NCBI RefSeq assembly: GCF_014466955.1
Contig: NZ_AP023396.1
Coordinates: 5,208,001 to 5,272,000, forward strand
Origin: Nocardia wallacei
Lineage (GTDB): Bacteria; Actinomycetota; Actinomycetes; Mycobacteriales; Mycobacteriaceae
Reading direction: 5' to 3'
DNA: 64,000 nt
Part shown: positions 63,856 to 64,000 of the stretch, piece after piece
Layout of the letters: each line of letters begins with the position of its first letter
Position numbering within the stretch: position 1 is the first letter of the stretch
Made by a program: the position numbers and the translations under genes
The notes under the pieces: generated by a model
What the model was told of the DNA's origin: nothing
Database searches by the model: none
The model's input: the letters and a program-made list of their open reading frames with translations, nothing else

Positions 63856-64000
63856 TTACGAGGGGACCGGGGTGGCGCGGACGCCCTGGGCGAGTTCGGC
63901 GGTGAGAGCTCGGACCCGGTCGAGGCCTTCGGCTACGGCGGAGACGAGGGCCGAGCCGACGATCACGCCGTCGGCGTAGGAGGCGATCTCGGCGGCCTGG
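63856..64000 (-). CDS. trpA: Tryptophan synthase alpha chain, C-terminal end (gene runs off the right edge)
   Basis: Only the last 47 residues are present: QAAEIASYADGVIVGSALVS, then AVAEGLDRVRALTAELAQGV and RATPVPS. The ADGVIVGSALV stretch is the phosphate-binding end of the TrpA TIM barrel, which makes indole from indole-3-glycerol phosphate. It lies upstream of lgt on the same strand, as in M. tuberculosis (Rv1613-Rv1614). Confidence 0.93.
   Translation of the reverse strand, partial: QAAEIASYADGVIVGSALVSAVAEGLDRVRALTAELAQGVRATPVPS

Overview
This 64 kb window is chromosomal DNA from a high-GC actinomycete, most likely Nocardia or a close relative. The evidence is codon use saturated with G/C in the third position, frequent GTG/TTG starts, a long-tailed Lgt, a CoaE-GrpB fusion, a GTG-initiated PolA and a PdtaR-type ANTAR regulator. 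Read on the minus strand from the right end, the conserved genes follow the order of the Mycobacterium tuberculosis Rv1613-Rv1650 interval as I remember it: trpA, lgt, pyk, tesB, pdtaR, polA, rpsA, coaE, DUF402, uvrB, usp, uvrA, infC-rpmI-rplT-tsnR, pheS-pheT. Accessory genes are inserted between these blocks.

Layout: 1-1629 pheT (5' part) and pheS. 1895-7147 export block: a DHA2 drug exporter plus small membrane protein controlled by a divergent TetR repressor, then a second DHA2 exporter with three C-terminal transthyretin-like domains. 7405-12180 accessory block: a two-helix membrane protein, a stretch with 23-bp tandem repeats, and a divergent locus of three small genes (one DUF4254-like) facing a zinc-ribbon/HTH/repeat regulator coupled to an APH-fold kinase. 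12348-17055 translation block (tsnR, rplT, rpmI, infC) and helical-repeat proteins. 17141-30603 uvrA, an orphan ketosynthase, a diguanylate cyclase, HelD, a universal stress protein, an AraC/DoxX/VOC cluster and uvrB. 31292-38638 two DUF402 paralogues, coaE, a Tat-exported phospholipase C, rpsA and a methyltransferase. 38671-50246 accessory genes: a putative FHA-ligand protein, SPFH plus Arc-like, an FAD oxidase with LysR, a complete polar amino acid ABC importer, a decarboxylating dehydrogenase, a 2H phosphoesterase, thioredoxin and an orphan LeuA-regulatory-domain protein. 50247-64000 a decayed cysteine-rich gene, polA, pdtaR, tRNA-Leu(CAA), methyltransferase, DUF4188, LMW-PTP-like, tesB, pyk, an ATPase-less ABC importer pair, TM2 protein, lgt, a decayed toxin-like gene and the 3' end of trpA.

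Main regulatory result: uvrA, uvrB and polA each carry an exact match to the mycobacterial LexA-independent DNA-damage (RecA-NDp/PafBC) promoter TTGTCRGTG-N8-TANNNT. In uvrB and polA the -10 element ends 7 nt before the start codon, so both mRNAs should be leaderless. Other sequence-level results are paired operators inside two face-to-face promoters at the TetR/MFS locus, an AUC start for infC, a 16-bp hairpin inside the rplT-tsnR junction, a putative branched-chain leader peptide, and two probable pseudogenes. I see no rRNA, CRISPR array, prophage or intact insertion sequence.
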